DNA of 5,155 nt, taken from contig CP070749.1 of assembly GCA_020348365.1 (NCBI GenBank), positions 110,979 to 116,133 on the forward strand, given 5' to 3'. The notes under the pieces are model-generated. The model was not told the origin of the DNA. It searched no databases and saw only the letters and a list, made by a program, of their open reading frames with translations. Positions within the stretch are counted from its first letter, which is position 1; every line of letters begins with the position of its first letter. Of this stretch, positions 3,863-5,155 are shown piece after piece. The DNA comes from Candidatus Bathyarchaeota archaeon (GTDB lineage: Archaea; Thermoproteota; Bathyarchaeia; Bathyarchaeales; Bathyarchaeaceae). The position numbers were made by a program, and so were the translations under genes.

Positions 3863-5155
3863 CTATATCGCTTCCATGAGTAATTCTGAGATGTCCCTTA
3901 CTATGATCTCGTCTTCCACGTCTAAGACTTTCACTGCATCTTCCAGTGTTGTTATGCAGAAAGGGCAGGCAGTGGCTATAGTGTCAATTCCGAGTTCAAC
4001 TGCTTCCTTAGCCCGCTCTACACCGGGGCGATTCTCAGGTGTTGCCTCCTCTGTCCAAACTCTTCCAGCCCCGCCACCGCAGCAAAAGCTGTTTTCTCTT
4101 GATCTCTTCATTTCAACCAGTTCTAATCCTGGTATCGACTTCAATATTTCTCTTGGTTCATCGTAGATATCACTTCGCCTGCCTAAGAAGCAGGGATCAT
4201 GGTAGGTAGCTTTCTTCCCAACTGCCTTGGAGGGCTTGAGTGTTCCATTTGCAATGGCTTCTGCGAGGAACTGAGTGTGGTGTTGAGTGTTGATTCTGGC
4301 GTCCGTGTATGGCTTTTCGTTTTTGAAGACGTAATAGCAATGGGGTGATAGAGTTACAGTCTTGTTGAAGTTGTATTCTTTGAACATGGAAATATTATGC
4401 TCTGCGAGTTCTTCAAAAAGTCCTTTTTCGCCGAGTCTTAATACGTGATCTCCACAGCACCACTCTTCATTTCCCAGAATGGCAAAATCACGGTTCATTT
4501 TCCCAAATAGTTGAGCCATAGACCGAGCTATCTCCTGATTCCTCTCATCATAGGAGGGCAAGCAACCAACAAAGTATAGGATATCCGTCTTTCTAACGAT
4601 TGGAAGTTCCTTGATCTCCAAACCCGCACTCCATTCCACCCTCTTTCTTGGAGCCATGCGCACAGGGTTGTGATACTTGAGTGCGCTGTTCAAAACATCC
4701 TTTGCGATTCGGGGTACAAGCATTCCATCTTCCACAATAAGGCCACGTTCGTCATCAAGTGCGCCTGCACAGTCGATCTCTTTGGGACAGTTCAATGTGC
4801 AAGAAGCACATGAGGTGCACAACCATATGGTTTCAGATGCATCTTTCAATCGCTGGCTGAGGCCTTCATCGCGAGTGTCCATGATGAATCTGTAGTTGGT
4901 GGTTAGGCTGGCAGGTCCAAGGAATCGGGTATCTATTTCAACGGGACAAGACGCGTAGCAGAGGGAACACTTTGTACAGATTGATTTGTCCCAGTACTTC
5001 TTGAAGTCATCTGGGGTCTGAATGAATTCAGTGGTCTTCTTGAGTTCTTCCTGAGCTTTTATCAGTAGCGGATTGACTTTCGAGAACTTCTTAAAGAATG
5101 GGGTGAAATCTACCACTAAATCCTTTATTATTGGCAGGTGGGAGAGAGGCTCAAT
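3863..5155 (-). CDS. tfrB: TfrB-like fused SdhB/HdrD-type iron-sulfur subunit (5' end beyond window)
   Basis: This is probably the electron-transfer subunit of a fumarate reductase or succinate dehydrogenase of the thiol:fumarate reductase type. The frame has no stop up to the right edge, so 430 residues are visible and the N terminus is missing. Residues 1-32 (IEPLSHLPIIKDLVVDF and what follows) match the linker that in SdhB/FrdB follows the [2Fe-2S] ferredoxin domain, so that domain should lie just outside. GTG 5116 encodes a Val inside the linker and is not the start. Two cubane-cluster motifs follow: C60/C63/C66/C70-Pro and C113/C116/C119/C123-Pro. Then come two cysteine-rich CCG domains as in HdrB/HdrD: C198, C233-C234-G, C273 (Ser at the paired position 270), and C322, C358-C359-G, C397/C400. 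In methanogen TfrB such a fusion carries electrons from coenzyme M and coenzyme B thiols to fumarate; the donor here is unknown. No membrane segment is visible. A plain HdrD-like or LutA/GlpC-like protein is less likely because of the SdhB linker. Confidence 0.85.
   Translation of the reverse strand: MEPLSHLPIIKDLVVDFTPFFKKFSKVNPLLIKAQEELKKTTEFIQTPDDFKKYWDKSICTKCSLCYASCPVEIDTRFLGPASLTTNYRFIMDTRDEGLSQRLKDASETIWLCTSCASCTLNCPKEIDCAGALDDERGLIVEDGMLVPRIAKDVLNSALKYHNPVRMAPRKRVEWSAGLEIKELPIVRKTDILYFVGCLPSYDERNQEIARSMAQLFGKMNRDFAILGNEEWCCGDHVLRLGEKGLFEELAEHNISMFKEYNFNKTVTLSPHCYYVFKNEKPYTDARINTQHHTQFLAEAIANGTLKPSKAVGKKATYHDPCFLGRRSDIYDEPREILKSIPGLELVEMKRSRENSFCCGGGAGRVWTEEATPENRPGVERAKEAVELGIDTIATACPFCITTLEDAVKVLDVEDEIIVRDISELLMEAI

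Noticed and set aside
3834..4166. A 110-residue plus-strand frame opposite the redox gene.
   Set aside because: It is Ser-rich and antisense to the conserved CCG domain, a typical shadow of a real gene.

Overview
The window is archaeal chromosomal DNA. The evidence is a tRNA guanine-26 dimethyltransferase (Trm1), a short archaeal-type RNase HII, a THEP1-family NTPase, a cro/C1-type regulator of an archaea-specific family, and an iron-sulfur protein of the thiol:fumarate reductase/heterodisulfide reductase kind. TATA-like boxes and Shine-Dalgarno sites of the AGGTGAT type agree with this. The Asp-Asp form of the RNase HII active site (GIDDAGRG) and the anaerobic redox gene fit a TACK-type anaerobe such as a Bathyarchaeia-like lineage. 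That placement is inference from remembered family patterns, not a tree.

Layout from left to right: (1) 1-140 is a non-coding leader with a TATA-like box near 98-105. (2) 141-1085 (+) encodes the regulator, an HTH flanked by two domains that resemble each other. (3) 1082-1744 (-) is rnhB, tail to tail with the regulator gene; their stop codons overlap. (4) 1773-2333 (-) is the THEP1 NTPase, 28 bp upstream of rnhB and probably co-transcribed with it. (5) 2334-2396 is a short divergent spacer with one AT-rich element that could serve both directions. (6) 2397-3611 (+) is trm1, with an uncertain start. (7) 3612-3862 is a non-coding stretch between convergent genes, holding a 10-bp perfect inverted repeat with a smaller hairpin inside it. 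(8) 3863 to the right edge (-) is the 3' part of a fused SdhB/HdrD-like iron-sulfur subunit, cut by the window end.

The first four genes are mostly housekeeping: RNA modification, removal of RNA from DNA, nucleotide hydrolysis and regulation. The redox gene is a separate unit and is the most biologically informative part. It should be read together with whatever lies beyond the right edge, where a flavoprotein fumarate reductase/succinate dehydrogenase subunit is a reasonable expectation. I see no mobile element, CRISPR array, tRNA or rRNA. No wholly new system is evident. The most interesting points are the duplicated domain around the HTH, the fused iron-sulfur subunit with its missing 5' end, the Asp-for-Glu change in RNase HII, and the structured intergenic repeat.
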